This document shows, in pieces, positions 9,040 to 17,800 of a DNA stretch of 64,000 nt. The notes below the pieces were generated by a model that was not told the origin of the DNA, made no database searches, and saw nothing but the letters and a program-made list of their open reading frames with translations. This DNA is from Oscillospiraceae bacterium. Lineage in GTDB: Bacteria; Bacillota; Clostridia; Oscillospirales; Oscillospiraceae. A program made the translations under genes and the position numbers. The stretch spans positions 1-64,000 of the forward strand of contig SVLT01000005.1 of assembly GCA_015067845.1 (NCBI GenBank), written 5' to 3'. The first letter of the stretch is position 1; each line of letters opens with the position of its first letter.

Positions 9040-11103
9040 ATGGAACAATGGAAAAAGGATACTTCGGAACTGGATATTGATGACATTGTCAAGGAATTCA
9101 GCGGCAGTGCGCCGGAGGAAGACTCTTTTGAGCAAGAATTTGGCGAATCCGTTGAGGACGATGTTCTGATCTGGGACGGAAAGCCGGCTCACAGAGAGCA
9201 TATTCCCCCGGCAATGCCCCAGGATACCGTCCGCTTGGGTGAGATCACCAAGGCGGTAAAAGAACAGACAGCAGTTTCGGATGAGACCATCGCCTTTACG
9301 CCTGTGGGGCAGGAGGAAGAACCCCCGGCACCGGCCTTTGTTGCGCCGGAGGAACCCAAAACCGAGCCCTATTCTGAAAAATGGGAGCCGGAATATGACG
9401 ACCCCATGGGAGAATACATCCCCCCGGAGCCCATCGTATTTCATCCCAAATCCCGTCTGCGTGAGCTGAAAAAGAAGCTGATCGCAGGACCGGAAAAGCG
9501 GTACTACCAGCTGGTGGAGCGTGGTTTTGGCAAGTTGCAGGCGGCAATTTTGATCTGCGGTCTGGTTGCGCTGCTGTCCGCGATCACCGCCGGGATGCAC
9601 GCCATGGGCGTTGTACCCCCGGAGCGCATGCGGTTGCTGGTTTTCGGACAACTGCTGGGAATGCTCCTGTCAGCCCTGTTGGGTAGTTATCAGCTGATGG
9701 AAGGCTTCGGCGATCTGATCAAACGCCGTTTTTCCCTCAATACATTGCTTATGTTCAGCCTTGTGGCCTGTGTCGCAGACGGTATTTTGTGCCTGAGTCA
9801 GGTGCGGGTGCCTTGCTGCGCGCCGTTTAGCCTGAATATGACCATGTCCTTGTGGTGTGCGTACCAAAACCGCAACACGGAAATGGGACAGATGGACACC
9901 ATGCGCAAAGCGATCCGGCTGGACAGCGTGGCGGTAGAGGAGGATGTCTATAACGGCAATCCCGGAATTTTGCGGGGTGACGGTCAGGTAGAGGATTTCA
10001 TGGATAACTACCGTACGCCCATCGGTCCGGAGCGCACGCTGAATACATACGCCTTGATCGCTCTGTTTGTAAGTCTGGCTATCGGCGTTACCGCTGGAGT
10101 GTTGAACGGCATCATTACGGGTGTCAGACTGTTCAGCGCGGCGCTGCTGGTGGCTGTTCCGGCGACGGCATACATTGCCGTTTCCCGTCCCATTGCCATT
10201 TTGGAGCGGAGAATGCACAAGCTGGGAACGGTTTTGTGTGGCTGGCAAGGTGTTTCTGCTTTGAATAACCGACTGGTATTTCCTTTGACCAGCGAGGATC
10301 TGTTCCCCTCCGGTTCTGTGAAAATGAACGGTGTCAAATTCTACGGAAGCCGCAATCCGGATCAGGTGGTTGCATACAGCGCCGCAGTGATGATGGCGGA
10401 TGGGGGAGGACTGGCACCCCTGTTCAGTCAGCTGCTGGAAAGCCGCAACGGTTACCATTTTGAGGTGGAGACCCTGCGCCATTATTCCAATGGGGGCATC
10501 GGCGGTATTGTTAACGGAGAAACTGTGCTGATCGGCACATGGTCGTTCTTGAAGGAACTGGGCGTGGAGATGCCGGAACGGGCCAAGCTCAGCAATGCGG
10601 TCTATGCCGCAGTGGACGGTGTGCTCAACGGTGTGTTCGCCATCAGCTATACCAGAATGAAATCTTCGGCATTAGGGCTGACCACCTTGTGCGCCTACCG
10701 CAAACTGACCCCGGTGATCATATCCGGCGACTTTATGCAGACAGAAGAGCTGATCGCTGAAAAATTTGGCGTCAACACCCGGAAAATGGTGTTCCCGGAA
10801 CGGAAGATCCGCAGGGATCTGGCTTTTCGTCCCATAGGGGAAGAGGCGGTGGTAGCGGCACTGACCACCCAAGAGGGTCTGGCAGGCGCGGCCTATGCCG
10901 TGACCGGCGCCCGGGCATTGCGCTCTTCCTGCGTTACCGGTGTGGCGGTGCAGATGATCGGCGGCATTTTGGGCCTGCTGATCATGCTGGCGCTGTCCAT
11001 TGTTCATGCGGAATATCTGGTGACCCCGGAAAACCTTCTGTTGTATGAGCTGGTCTGGATGATTCCCGGTTTGCTCATTACAGAGTGGGCAAGATTTGTA
11101 TAA
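9040..11103 (+). CDS. Degenerate P-type ATPase-like membrane protein without catalytic residues
   Basis: Protein of 687 residues. The ATG at 9040 is preferred to 9034 because GGAGG at 9028-9032 then has 7-base spacing. Residues 1-160 are acidic and proline-rich, probably disordered. Predicted membrane segments are near 165-187, 198-221, 232-253, 334-360 and 363-388, with two more at 636-657 and 664-684. The layout from 335 onward follows a heavy-metal (P1B) ATPase. VPATAYIAVSRPIAI stands where the CPC helix would be, and NRLVFPLTSEDLF stands where DKTGT would be. The N-domain-like stretch GGIGGIVNGETVLIG is retained, as is AAVDGVLNGVFAIS. SGDF replaces TGD, and no GDGxND motif follows. The phosphorylated aspartate and hinge motif are therefore absent. 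The frame is intact, so it is not a broken gene. No function can be assigned. Confidence 0.75.
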   Translation: MEQWKKDTSELDIDDIVKEFSGSAPEEDSFEQEFGESVEDDVLIWDGKPAHREHIPPAMPQDTVRLGEITKAVKEQTAVSDETIAFTPVGQEEEPPAPAFVAPEEPKTEPYSEKWEPEYDDPMGEYIPPEPIVFHPKSRLRELKKKLIAGPEKRYYQLVERGFGKLQAAILICGLVALLSAITAGMHAMGVVPPERMRLLVFGQLLGMLLSALLGSYQLMEGFGDLIKRRFSLNTLLMFSLVACVADGILCLSQVRVPCCAPFSLNMTMSLWCAYQNRNTEMGQMDTMRKAIRLDSVAVEEDVYNGNPGILRGDGQVEDFMDNYRTPIGPERTLNTYALIALFVSLAIGVTAGVLNGIITGVRLFSAALLVAVPATAYIAVSRPIAILERRMHKLGTVLCGWQGVSALNNRLVFPLTSEDLFPSGSVKMNGVKFYGSRNPDQVVAYSAAVMMADGGGLAPLFSQLLESRNGYHFEVETLRHYSNGGIGGIVNGETVLIGTWSFLKELGVEMPERAKLSNAVYAAVDGVLNGVFAISYTRMKSSALGLTTLCAYRKLTPVIISGDFMQTEELIAEKFGVNTRKMVFPERKIRRDLAFRPIGEEAVVAALTTQEGLAGAAYAVTGARALRSSCVTGVAVQMIGGILGLLIMLALSIVHAEYLVTPENLLLYELVWMIPGLLITEWARFV

Positions 11104-11108
11104 TGCAC

Positions 11109-11138
11109 AGTCCGGCAACTTCGGTTGCCGGGCTTTTT
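11109..11138 (+). terminator. Terminator with UUCG loop
   Basis: An 8-bp stem (11112-11119 with 11124-11131) closes a TTCG tetraloop and is followed by CTTTTT. It ends the rlmB/P-type-like transcript. Confidence 0.9.
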
Positions 11139-11231
11139 ACTCAAAAATCATAAATTTTTTGTATGTTTTGCCCAGAAAAACAAATGTCCATCGGCATTTT
11201 GAACAATTTTGCAACCTGACGAAAAAAGGCA

Positions 11232-11260
11232 TTGAAAAGTCATTTTGTTTCGTGTATAAT
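11232..11260 (+). promoter_or_regulatory. Promoter of the EF-G-like gene
   Basis: TTGAAA (11232-11237), a 17-base spacer, and TATAAT (11255-11260). The leader to the ATG is about 38 bases. Confidence 0.85.
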
Positions 11261-11304
11261 GTCTTCATGTGGTGCATTGCGCCAACCGAAAGGAGATTTG
11301 AATT

Positions 11305-13371
11305 ATGTACACAGCTAACGCGATCCGAAACATTTGCTTGCTGGGCCACAGTGGCAGCGGCAAGACTGCTCTGGCAGAGAGCCTGCTTTACATGACCGGT
11401 GCCATCGACCGTATGGGCAAAAATGCCGACGGCAACACCGTTTGTGACTTTGATCCCGAGGAGATCCGCCGCAATATTTCCATTTCCACTGCGGTCGTTC
11501 CCCTGGTATATAAGAACACCAAGATCAACCTGCTGGACACCCCCGGCGGCTTTGACTTCTCCGGCGCCGTCGTGGAAGCACTCCGTGCTGCTGACGCTGC
11601 CATTCTGGTCTGCTCCGCAAAGGACGGCATCACTGTGGGCTTTGAGAAGGCATGGAAGTACTGCGAAGAGCGGAATATGCCCCGTTTTGTTTACATTTCC
11701 AAGACCGACGAAGACCACTCCGACTATAACGCCACTTTTGAAGCTCTCCGTGCAAAGTACGGCAACAAGATCGCTCCTGTGGTCGTTCCCATTTGGGACG
11801 CTTCCAAGCGTGTCACCGGCATCATCGATGTGCTGAACAAGCGCGCTTACGAGATGCAGAATCTGAAGCGTGTTGAGATCCAGGTTCCCGATGACAAGCT
11901 GGATGTTATTGCAGAATTCAACGATGCTTTGAAGGAATCTGTTGCAGAAACCGACGAAGCTCTGATGGACCGCTTCTTCGAGGGTGACGACTTCACCTAC
12001 GCAGAAATGATCAAGGGCATGCACCAGGGCGTTGCTGACCTGAGCCTGTTCCCCGTGCTGTGCGGCTCCGGCGTGAACTGCCTGGGCAGCTTGATGCTCA
12101 TGGATCACATCATCGACCTGCTGCCCAACCCTGTTGAGGGCAACTATCATAAGGCCACTCTGGCTGACGGCACTACCGAGGAATTTGTGGTTTCCCCCGG
12201 TGGCGTTCCTGCTGCGTTTGTTTGGAAGACCGTGTCCGATCAGTACGGTAAGTATTCCTTCATCAAGGTGCTGTCCGGCGAGATCACTCCCGATACCACT
12301 TTGGTCAACGCCCGTACCGGCGAGACCGAAAAGCTGGGCCGCCTGTACACCATGTGTGGCAAGAAGAACACCGAAGTCAAGGCTCTGTCCTGCGGTGACA
12401 TCGGCGCCATCGGCAAGATGGACAAGGTCAAGACCGGCGATACCCTGTGCGATCCCCGTAAGGTCGTTTCTTTGAAGGGTATTCCTTATGCAGATCCCTG
12501 CTACTCCATGGCTATCGCTCCCAAGACCAAGGGCCAGGAAGAAAAGGTTGGCGCAGGCCTGAACCGTCTGAACGAAGAAGATCCTTCCTTCACCCTGGTG
12601 AACAATGCCGAGACCCATCAGCTGGTGCTGTCCGGTGCCGGTGATCAGCAGCTGGATGTTCTTGTTGCAAAGCTGAAGAGCCGCTTTGGTGTGGATGCAG
12701 TTCTGCTGCCCGCTAAGGTCGCTTACCGTGAGAAGATCAAGAAGACCGTGGAAGCCCATGGCCGTCATAAGAAGCAGACCGGTGGTTCCGGCCAGTTCGG
12801 TGATGTTTGGGTCCGCTTTGAGCCCCAGGAGGAGCAGGACGACCTGATCTTCGATGTGGCCGTTGTCGGCGGCGCTGTGCCCAAGAACTTCAACCCCGCT
12901 GTTGAAAAGGGTCTGCAGGAAGCTGTCATGAAGGGCCCCCTGGCCGGCTATCCCATGGTTGGCCTGAAGGCTACTCTGTACGATGGCTCTTACCACCCCG
13001 TTGACTCCAACGAAATGGCATTTAAGCTGGCTGCCATCCTGTCCTACAAGGAAGCGATGCCCAACGCAATGCCCACTCTGCTGGAGCCCGTGGGCGCACT
13101 GGCTGTTACCGTTCCCGAGTCCTACGTGGGCGATGTGATGGGCGACCTGAGCAAGCGTCGTGGCCGTCCCATGGGCATGAATCCCGATTCTGACGGCAAC
13201 ACCGTTGTTGAGGCCGAAGTTCCCATGGCTGAAATGGGCAGCTACGCCATCGATCTGCGTGCTATGACCCAGGCAAGAGGTTCCTTCACTCTTTCCTTCG
13301 TGCGCTATGAGGAAGTTCCCAAGGCTGCACAGGCAAAGATCATCGAAGACGCCAAGAAGGACGAAGAATAA
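11305..13371 (+). CDS. Elongation factor G-like GTPase (EF-G paralogue)
   Basis: Translational GTPase of 688 residues. AAAGGAG precedes the ATG at 11305. G1 is GHSGSGKT (14-21) and G3 is DTPGGFDF (about 74-81). The guanine-specificity motif reads SKTDED where NKxD is usual. EF-G domains II to V follow, with the domain IV region KKQTGGSGQFGDVWVRFEP near residue 490. Length is close to EF-G, but the divergent switch I (RRNISIST for the usual ERGITI) marks it as a paralogue of the FusA2 kind rather than the main translocase. Its specific role is unknown. Codon use is strongly biased to C/G-ending codons, suggesting high expression. Confidence 0.88.
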   Translation: MYTANAIRNICLLGHSGSGKTALAESLLYMTGAIDRMGKNADGNTVCDFDPEEIRRNISISTAVVPLVYKNTKINLLDTPGGFDFSGAVVEALRAADAAILVCSAKDGITVGFEKAWKYCEERNMPRFVYISKTDEDHSDYNATFEALRAKYGNKIAPVVVPIWDASKRVTGIIDVLNKRAYEMQNLKRVEIQVPDDKLDVIAEFNDALKESVAETDEALMDRFFEGDDFTYAEMIKGMHQGVADLSLFPVLCGSGVNCLGSLMLMDHIIDLLPNPVEGNYHKATLADGTTEEFVVSPGGVPAAFVWKTVSDQYGKYSFIKVLSGEITPDTTLVNARTGETEKLGRLYTMCGKKNTEVKALSCGDIGAIGKMDKVKTGDTLCDPRKVVSLKGIPYADPCYSMAIAPKTKGQEEKVGAGLNRLNEEDPSFTLVNNAETHQLVLSGAGDQQLDVLVAKLKSRFGVDAVLLPAKVAYREKIKKTVEAHGRHKKQTGGSGQFGDVWVRFEPQEEQDDLIFDVAVVGGAVPKNFNPAVEKGLQEAVMKGPLAGYPMVGLKATLYDGSYHPVDSNEMAFKLAAILSYKEAMPNAMPTLLEPVGALAVTVPESYVGDVMGDLSKRRGRPMGMNPDSDGNTVVEAEVPMAEMGSYAIDLRAMTQARGSFTLSFVRYEEVPKAAQAKIIEDAKKDEE

Positions 13372-13380
13372 AATAACAGA

Positions 13381-13411
13381 ACACGGCCCAAAGCAATTTG
13401 GGCCGTGTTTC
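13381..13411 (+). terminator. Terminator after EF-G-like gene
   Basis: A 12-bp stem (13381-13392 with 13397-13408) has a GCAA tetraloop followed by TTT. The short T run is weak, and some readthrough into the next gene is possible. Confidence 0.75.
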
Positions 13412-13430
13412 CACGAAATGAGGTATGTCT

Positions 13431-14324
13431 ATGAAATGGGAATACTTGAGGGAAGAAGAATTTGATGGGGCAATCGAGAGATCCGGAGGTCTTTGCATCC
13501 TACCCATCGGCTGTGTGGAGAAGCACGGGCAGCATCTGCCCGTAGGCTGCGACAGCATTATGACAAGCCGCCTTGCAGAGCTGGCTGCGGAAACGGAAGA
13601 TGTGATGATCTTCCCCACAGCAATGTGGCTGGGTGATGTCAGCGGCTACCATTCCTTGCAGGGCGATCTGATCAATGCACGCAAAAGCCGCGGTAATATT
13701 GCAATAAAAGTCAGCACACTTATGCTGATTTTGGAGGAATTGTGCGACGAGATTTACCGCAACGGTTTCCGGAAAATTCTGCTTCTCAACGGACATGGCG
13801 GCAATCAACAATTGTTGGGTCAGTTTGCCCGATCCCAGGCCTATGAACCCAAACCCTATGCAACCATGTGGACCAACTGCTGGGCCACACCGGACATTTT
13901 GCCGGAAAATATGTACCCCATCGTTCAGAAGCGCAAGGAGGATTTTTCCTACCTGACGGAGGAGGATATGCAGGCGCTTGCCCGTTTTGCCAAAACCGGC
14001 ACCGGTGGCGGACACGGGGACTGGCGGGAGACGGCATTTATGTACGCTTTTTGCCCGGAAACTGTGGCGGCGGATAAATTTGATGCCGAAAGCGGCGCAT
14101 CCACCCATCGGGCGGACTATCTGGCGAAGGAAGGCGTTTTCCACGCACTCAGCTGGGAAATGAATTATCCCAATGCCTATGACGGACTTCCGCCCTTCGG
14201 TTGCAGCGAAAACATCGGCAAAGCAACGGCGACTTTGGCGGCAGAACGCCTGGCACGGATCTTCAAAATGCTCAAAGAGGATGAAGATTGTGTCCGCATG
14301 GCTACCCGGCAGCCCAAATTATGA
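13431..14324 (+). CDS. Creatininase family protein (metal-dependent amidohydrolase)
   Basis: Protein of 297 residues. The ATG at 13431 leaves 7 bases to GAGG (13420-13423); the ATG at 13425 would leave only one. Conserved metal-binding motifs are EKHGQHLPVGCD (about 30-41) and LNGHGGNQ near residue 120, both typical of the creatinine amidohydrolase fold. Family members hydrolyse cyclic amides or cleave small amines, for example creatininase and the mycofactocin peptidase MftE. The substrate cannot be told from sequence. It stands alone between two terminators. Confidence 0.85.
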   Translation: MKWEYLREEEFDGAIERSGGLCILPIGCVEKHGQHLPVGCDSIMTSRLAELAAETEDVMIFPTAMWLGDVSGYHSLQGDLINARKSRGNIAIKVSTLMLILEELCDEIYRNGFRKILLLNGHGGNQQLLGQFARSQAYEPKPYATMWTNCWATPDILPENMYPIVQKRKEDFSYLTEEDMQALARFAKTGTGGGHGDWRETAFMYAFCPETVAADKFDAESGASTHRADYLAKEGVFHALSWEMNYPNAYDGLPPFGCSENIGKATATLAAERLARIFKMLKEDEDCVRMATRQPKL

Positions 14325-14329
14325 TAAAA

Positions 14330-14361
14330 AGCAGACCCCCGGCAGCCGCCGGGGGTCATGT
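14330..14361. terminator. Bidirectional terminator, creatininase gene / apbE
   Basis: A 10-bp stem (14334-14343 with 14348-14357) is followed on the minus strand by TGCTTTTT. The flanking genes converge. Confidence 0.85.
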
Positions 14362-14365
14362 TTCG

Positions 14366-15367
14366 TTATTGGGGAAAGCCGGGACTGTAAAAGCATTGTC
14401 CGGAAGTGTCCACCCACAGAGCCTGCGCGTCGCATTGATCTAAGAGCGACTGGCCCTCGTCCCTTGGTATGAGAAACAGGGCGGTAGACAGGGCATCCGT
14501 CATGCCTGCATCCGCGCAGTAAACGGTGACGCTGCGCCAAAGCTGACTGGGATATAGGGTGTCCGGGTCGATGATGTGGTGGTAGGCTTTGCCGTCAACG
14601 GTATAAGTGCGCTGATAATCACCACTGGTGGCAAGACATCCGTCGGTCATGGAGACGGTGCGCAGATAGCCTTCACCGGCCGGATTTTGCACGCCCACTT
14701 TCCAAGCGGTGCCGTTGTCATCCTTGGCACCGGTGGCGCGCACATTGCCACCGGCGCTGATCAAAAGCCCCTCAGGAGCTGTTTTTGCGACCTGCTCCAA
14801 CGCCCAGCCCTTGGCGATGGCACCCACATCCAGCTGTACCAGCGGATCGGTGAAAAATACGGTGGAATTGGATTCGTCAATGACCACACAGTCAAAATCC
14901 GTGTGTTTTGCCGCTTCTTCCAACGCGACCGGGTCGGGAAGATAGGCGTTTTCCGGGTCATTCAGACTGTCCGTCCGGGCCTGATGCCACAGCTTCAGCA
15001 CGCTGCCCATGGCGGCGTTTACTTTTCCGTCCGTCAGCTGCGCAATGCGCTTACATTCCAGCAGCAGCTGAATGATGCGGCTATCCACAGTAATCGGGGC
15101 GATTCCAGCCTGTTCGTTCACTGTTTTCAGGTTTACAAGGCCGTCATAATCATGATAAATGTCGAAGAACCGGTGGTATTCCAAAAGATTGTCGTGGATG
15201 TCCTTTGCCTGAGAGGAAAAGGCCTCCTGGCTCTCTGCCCGTCCCACAATGGTGGTCACTGTATCGAAAACATCCAGATAGGTGGCGGTATATTGCTGTT
15301 GATTTTGAAAAACGGAGCAGCCTGACAGAAGACAAAGGGCAAGAAGAAGCGCAAGTAATCGTTTCAT
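14366..15367 (-). CDS. apbE: FAD:protein FMN transferase, lipoprotein (ApbE)
   Basis: Protein of 333 residues with a lipoprotein signal (LLSGC, Cys17), so it acts outside the membrane. ApbE enzymes attach FMN through a phosphoester bond to Thr or Ser in target proteins, including RnfG and RnfD. Family motifs seen are the LDVGAIAKGWALE block near 180 and SAGGNVRA near 205. HHIIDP, the metal and flavin site, is near 265. The start codon overlaps the upstream gene's stop by 4 bases (ATGA). Its place beside the rnf operon suggests RnfG and RnfD are its substrates. Confidence 0.95.
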   Translation of the reverse strand: MKRLLALLLALCLLSGCSVFQNQQQYTATYLDVFDTVTTIVGRAESQEAFSSQAKDIHDNLLEYHRFFDIYHDYDGLVNLKTVNEQAGIAPITVDSRIIQLLLECKRIAQLTDGKVNAAMGSVLKLWHQARTDSLNDPENAYLPDPVALEEAAKHTDFDCVVIDESNSTVFFTDPLVQLDVGAIAKGWALEQVAKTAPEGLLISAGGNVRATGAKDDNGTAWKVGVQNPAGEGYLRTVSMTDGCLATSGDYQRTYTVDGKAYHHIIDPDTLYPSQLWRSVTVYCADAGMTDALSTALFLIPRDEGQSLLDQCDAQALWVDTSGQCFYSPGFPQ

Positions 15368-15888
15368 ACGGACGCCCCCTTTCGGTTTTTACGGATGGCG
15401 TACAGGGCGCGGAGGGTCCCGGCACAGGCAGAACCGGTCAACAGACCGGTGAAGATCGCCACACCCAGAAGATAGGGGAGATAGGCGGCAACATACACGG
15501 AGCGCATCAGCAGCATGGCGATCAGGATTTGACCAATGTTGTGGAATGCTGCACCCAAAATGCTCACGCCAAAAATGGACAGTTTGGGCATATGCCGGGC
15601 GGCAGTCATGACCGCCATGGCCAACAATCCGCCTGTGATGGAGAACAAAAAGCCGGTAAAGCCGCTTCCAAATGCCGCGCCCAGGGCGCAGCGGAGCACC
15701 AAAACCGCAAACGCGCTTTTTGGACCCAGCAGGTACAGGGCGATCAGGGTCACGATGTTGGCAAGGCCCAGCTTGATGCCGGGCAGAGGGATCAAAAGGT
15801 GCAGGGGAATGAAATGTTCTACATAGGAAAGCACCAGCGCCAGACAAATGAGAAGGGCGCAAAGGGTAAGCTGTTTCGTCTTTTTCAT
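15364..15888 (-). CDS. Gx transporter family membrane protein (heptaprenyl diphosphate synthase component I-like, EetB-like)
   Basis: Hydrophobic protein of 174 residues with about five to six membrane segments. The start at 15888 is chosen because GGTGAG precedes it and the longer in-frame extension is Arg-rich and lies inside the upstream gene. The family (annotated Gx transporter or heptaprenyl diphosphate synthase component I) resembles ECF-type S components. EetB of the Listeria flavin-based electron transfer locus belongs to the same family. It sits between the NusG-II gene (5 bases upstream) and apbE (4-base overlap), so the three are one operon. Confidence 0.8.
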   Translation of the reverse strand: MKKTKQLTLCALLICLALVLSYVEHFIPLHLLIPLPGIKLGLANIVTLIALYLLGPKSAFAVLVLRCALGAAFGSGFTGFLFSITGGLLAMAVMTAARHMPKLSIFGVSILGAAFHNIGQILIAMLLMRSVYVAAYLPYLLGVAIFTGLLTGSACAGTLRALYAIRKNRKGASV

Positions 15889-15893
15889 ACTGC

Positions 15894-16274
15894 TCACCCC
15901 ACTACCAGATCCACGCCGCCGGATCCGACAATACGGATCTCCACGCGGTTGGGAAGGCAGACGATGCTTGCCCCCGGGGTGTGGATCCATCCGGTATGCA
16001 CGCAATCCTCGCCGGGACAGTTTGCCTGCGTAATGGCAACCTTACCGTCCTGAATTTGCACCACATTTTCGTATTGGCCCGGGATGGTTATCGTTGTATT
16101 TTCCTGTAAAGGCACTTCCTGTATCAGCTGACCGTTTTGGTAAATCTGTACGGTTGCATTTTCACTGCCGCTCACGGGAAACAGAAAAACAGCAGCAATC
16201 AGCGCCGCAGTCAGTACGACTGCGGCAATCACAAGCAGATCTGCCTTCTGAAATTTGAGCTTCTGCAATTCCAT
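15894..16274 (-). CDS. NusG domain II-containing membrane-anchored protein (EetA-like)
   Basis: Protein of 126 residues with one N-terminal TM (about 13-33) and an extracytoplasmic NusG-II-type beta domain. The domain includes the pattern AITQANCPGEDCVHTG (two Cys), then PGASIVCLPNRVEIRI. This pattern is typical of the DUF1312/NusG_II family, which includes EetA of the Listeria extracellular electron transfer locus. The RBS CAGGAG precedes the start. First gene of the NusG-II/Gx/apbE operon, divergent from rnf. The function of the family is not firmly established. Confidence 0.8.
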   Translation of the reverse strand: MELQKLKFQKADLLVIAAVVLTAALIAAVFLFPVSGSENATVQIYQNGQLIQEVPLQENTTITIPGQYENVVQIQDGKVAITQANCPGEDCVHTGWIHTPGASIVCLPNRVEIRIVGSGGVDLVVG

Positions 16275-16303
16275 AAAATACTCCTGATTTTCGTGCTGCT
16301 ACT

Positions 16304-16332
16304 ATCATAATGGATTTGGTGCGTTCTGTAAA
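16304..16332 (-). promoter_or_regulatory. Promoter of the NusG-II/Gx/apbE operon
   Basis: The minus strand reads TTTACA (16332-16327), 17 bases, TATGAT (16309-16304). Confidence 0.75.
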
Positions 16333-16441
16333 GTGCTTTTTCTGGGTTATTCAAACGAAATATATCGATAAAGATATACTTTATTACTGTTTTTGGGGAA
16401 AATGTGAAACTTTTACTGGACAAAAGTTCCAAAAACAGTTA

Positions 16442-16450
16442 TGATATAAT
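16442..16450 (+). promoter_or_regulatory. rnf operon promoter, extended -10
   Basis: TGATATAAT is an extended consensus -10, 31 bases before the rnfC start. A -35 is not obvious. The 110 bases between this and the divergent promoter are AT-rich and could hold regulatory sites; I see no clear palindrome. Confidence 0.7.
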
Positions 16451-16480
16451 TACATAAACTTAGCTTCGAGGTGAAAGACA

Positions 16481-17788
16481 ATGGCATTTACATTTTTTGG
16501 CGGCATCCATCCCAAGGAGCATAAATGGTATGCCGAGCACATACCGGTTCAGACATTCCCGGCACCGGACATTTTGGTAGTTCCCATGTCCCAGCACATT
16601 GGCGCGCCCTGTACGCCCTTGGTGAAAAAAGGCGATACGGTAACGGTGGGTCAGTGTATTGGCGACGGGGAAGGACTGTGTGTTCCGGTTCATTCTCCTG
16701 TATCCGGTACGGTCAAGGCGGTGGAGATGCGTCCCCACGCAGGCGGCATGATGGTGCTCAGCGCTGTGATCCAGAACGACCATAACGACACCCTGTGCCC
16801 TGACATTCAGCCCCGCACACAGGAGCAGGTGCAGGCTCTGACTCCGGAGCAGCTTCTGGAGATCATCCGCAACGCCGGTATCGTTGGTATGGGCGGTGCG
16901 GCATTCCCCACCAATGTGAAGCTGTCATCCGGCTTGGGCAAGGTGGATACAGTGATCGTCAATGTTTCCGAATGCGAGCCCTACATCGTGGCGGATGACC
17001 GTCTGTGTCAGGAATATCCGGAGCAGATGCTCTCCGGTCTGCGGATCGTGATGCAGCTTCTGCAGCTGAACAAGGCATTCATTGCGATTGAGGACAACAA
17101 AAAGGTGGCGGCCCAGACACTGCAGGAGTATTTGCAGGGCCAGGATGCCATCACATTGAAACTGCTGCCTGCAAAGTATCCCCAGGGCGCAGAAAAGCAG
17201 CTGATCCAGGCCGTGACCGGTCGGCAGATCCCCAGCGGCGGCTTGCCCGCGGCGGTGGGCTGCGCGGTATTCAATGCGGCTACCTGTAAGGCGATCTATG
17301 ATGCGGTGTATGAAGGACGCCCCTTGACCCATCGAATCGTTACCGTGTCCGGCGACATCGTCATGGAGCCCAAGAACCTGATGACCCCCATCGGCACATC
17401 TTTCAACGATCTGCTGGATGCGGTGGGTCATAGCGAAAACCCCTACAAGGTGCTGTCCGGCGGCCCCATGATGGGCGTGGCCCAGTTTGACCTGAGCGTT
17501 CCCGTCACCAAGGGAACCAACGCCGTGACCATTCTGGGTATCAAGAACCGGGTGGCGGTGTCCGATCCCCACTGTATCCGCTGCGGAAAATGTATGGATG
17601 TATGTCCCATGCGGCTGATGCCGTTGATGCTTTACCAGGCAGAACGGTCAGCGGATGTGGACGAGCTCAAAAAACTCAACATTATGGACTGCATCGAATG
17701 CGGCTGCTGCGCATATACCTGCCCGGCAACCATTCCGCTGGTACAGTCCCTGCGCACCGGCAAGCAGCGGGTGCGGGATCAAAAGTAA
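16481..17788 (+). CDS. rnfC: Rnf complex subunit RnfC
   Basis: Peripheral NADH-binding subunit (435 residues) of the Rnf complex, which passes electrons between ferredoxin and NAD+ and pumps Na+ or H+. An N-terminal RnfC barrel/lipoyl-like domain (KKGDTVTVGQCIGDGEG near 50) precedes the flavin/NAD-binding SLBB-type core with GMGGAAFPT near 137. Two [4Fe-4S] motifs close the protein: CIRCGKCMDVCP and CIECGCCAYTCP (about 366-415). RBS is GAGGTG. First gene of rnfCDGEAB. Confidence 0.97.
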   Translation: MAFTFFGGIHPKEHKWYAEHIPVQTFPAPDILVVPMSQHIGAPCTPLVKKGDTVTVGQCIGDGEGLCVPVHSPVSGTVKAVEMRPHAGGMMVLSAVIQNDHNDTLCPDIQPRTQEQVQALTPEQLLEIIRNAGIVGMGGAAFPTNVKLSSGLGKVDTVIVNVSECEPYIVADDRLCQEYPEQMLSGLRIVMQLLQLNKAFIAIEDNKKVAAQTLQEYLQGQDAITLKLLPAKYPQGAEKQLIQAVTGRQIPSGGLPAAVGCAVFNAATCKAIYDAVYEGRPLTHRIVTVSGDIVMEPKNLMTPIGTSFNDLLDAVGHSENPYKVLSGGPMMGVAQFDLSVPVTKGTNAVTILGIKNRVAVSDPHCIRCGKCMDVCPMRLMPLMLYQAERSADVDELKKLNIMDCIECGCCAYTCPATIPLVQSLRTGKQRVRDQK

Positions 17789-17800
17789 GGAGGAACAGTC

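Noticed and set aside
9040-11103. Pseudogene call for the P-type-like gene
   Set aside because: The frame is intact over 687 codons with a good RBS and terminator, and the missing motifs are replaced rather than frameshifted.
11137-12996. 619-codon open frame opposite the EF-G-like gene
   Set aside because: Antisense shadow with no RBS.
15364-16005. Longer N-terminus for the Gx-transporter protein
   Set aside because: The extension is Arg/Pro-rich, lies within the upstream gene, and has no RBS; 15888 has one.
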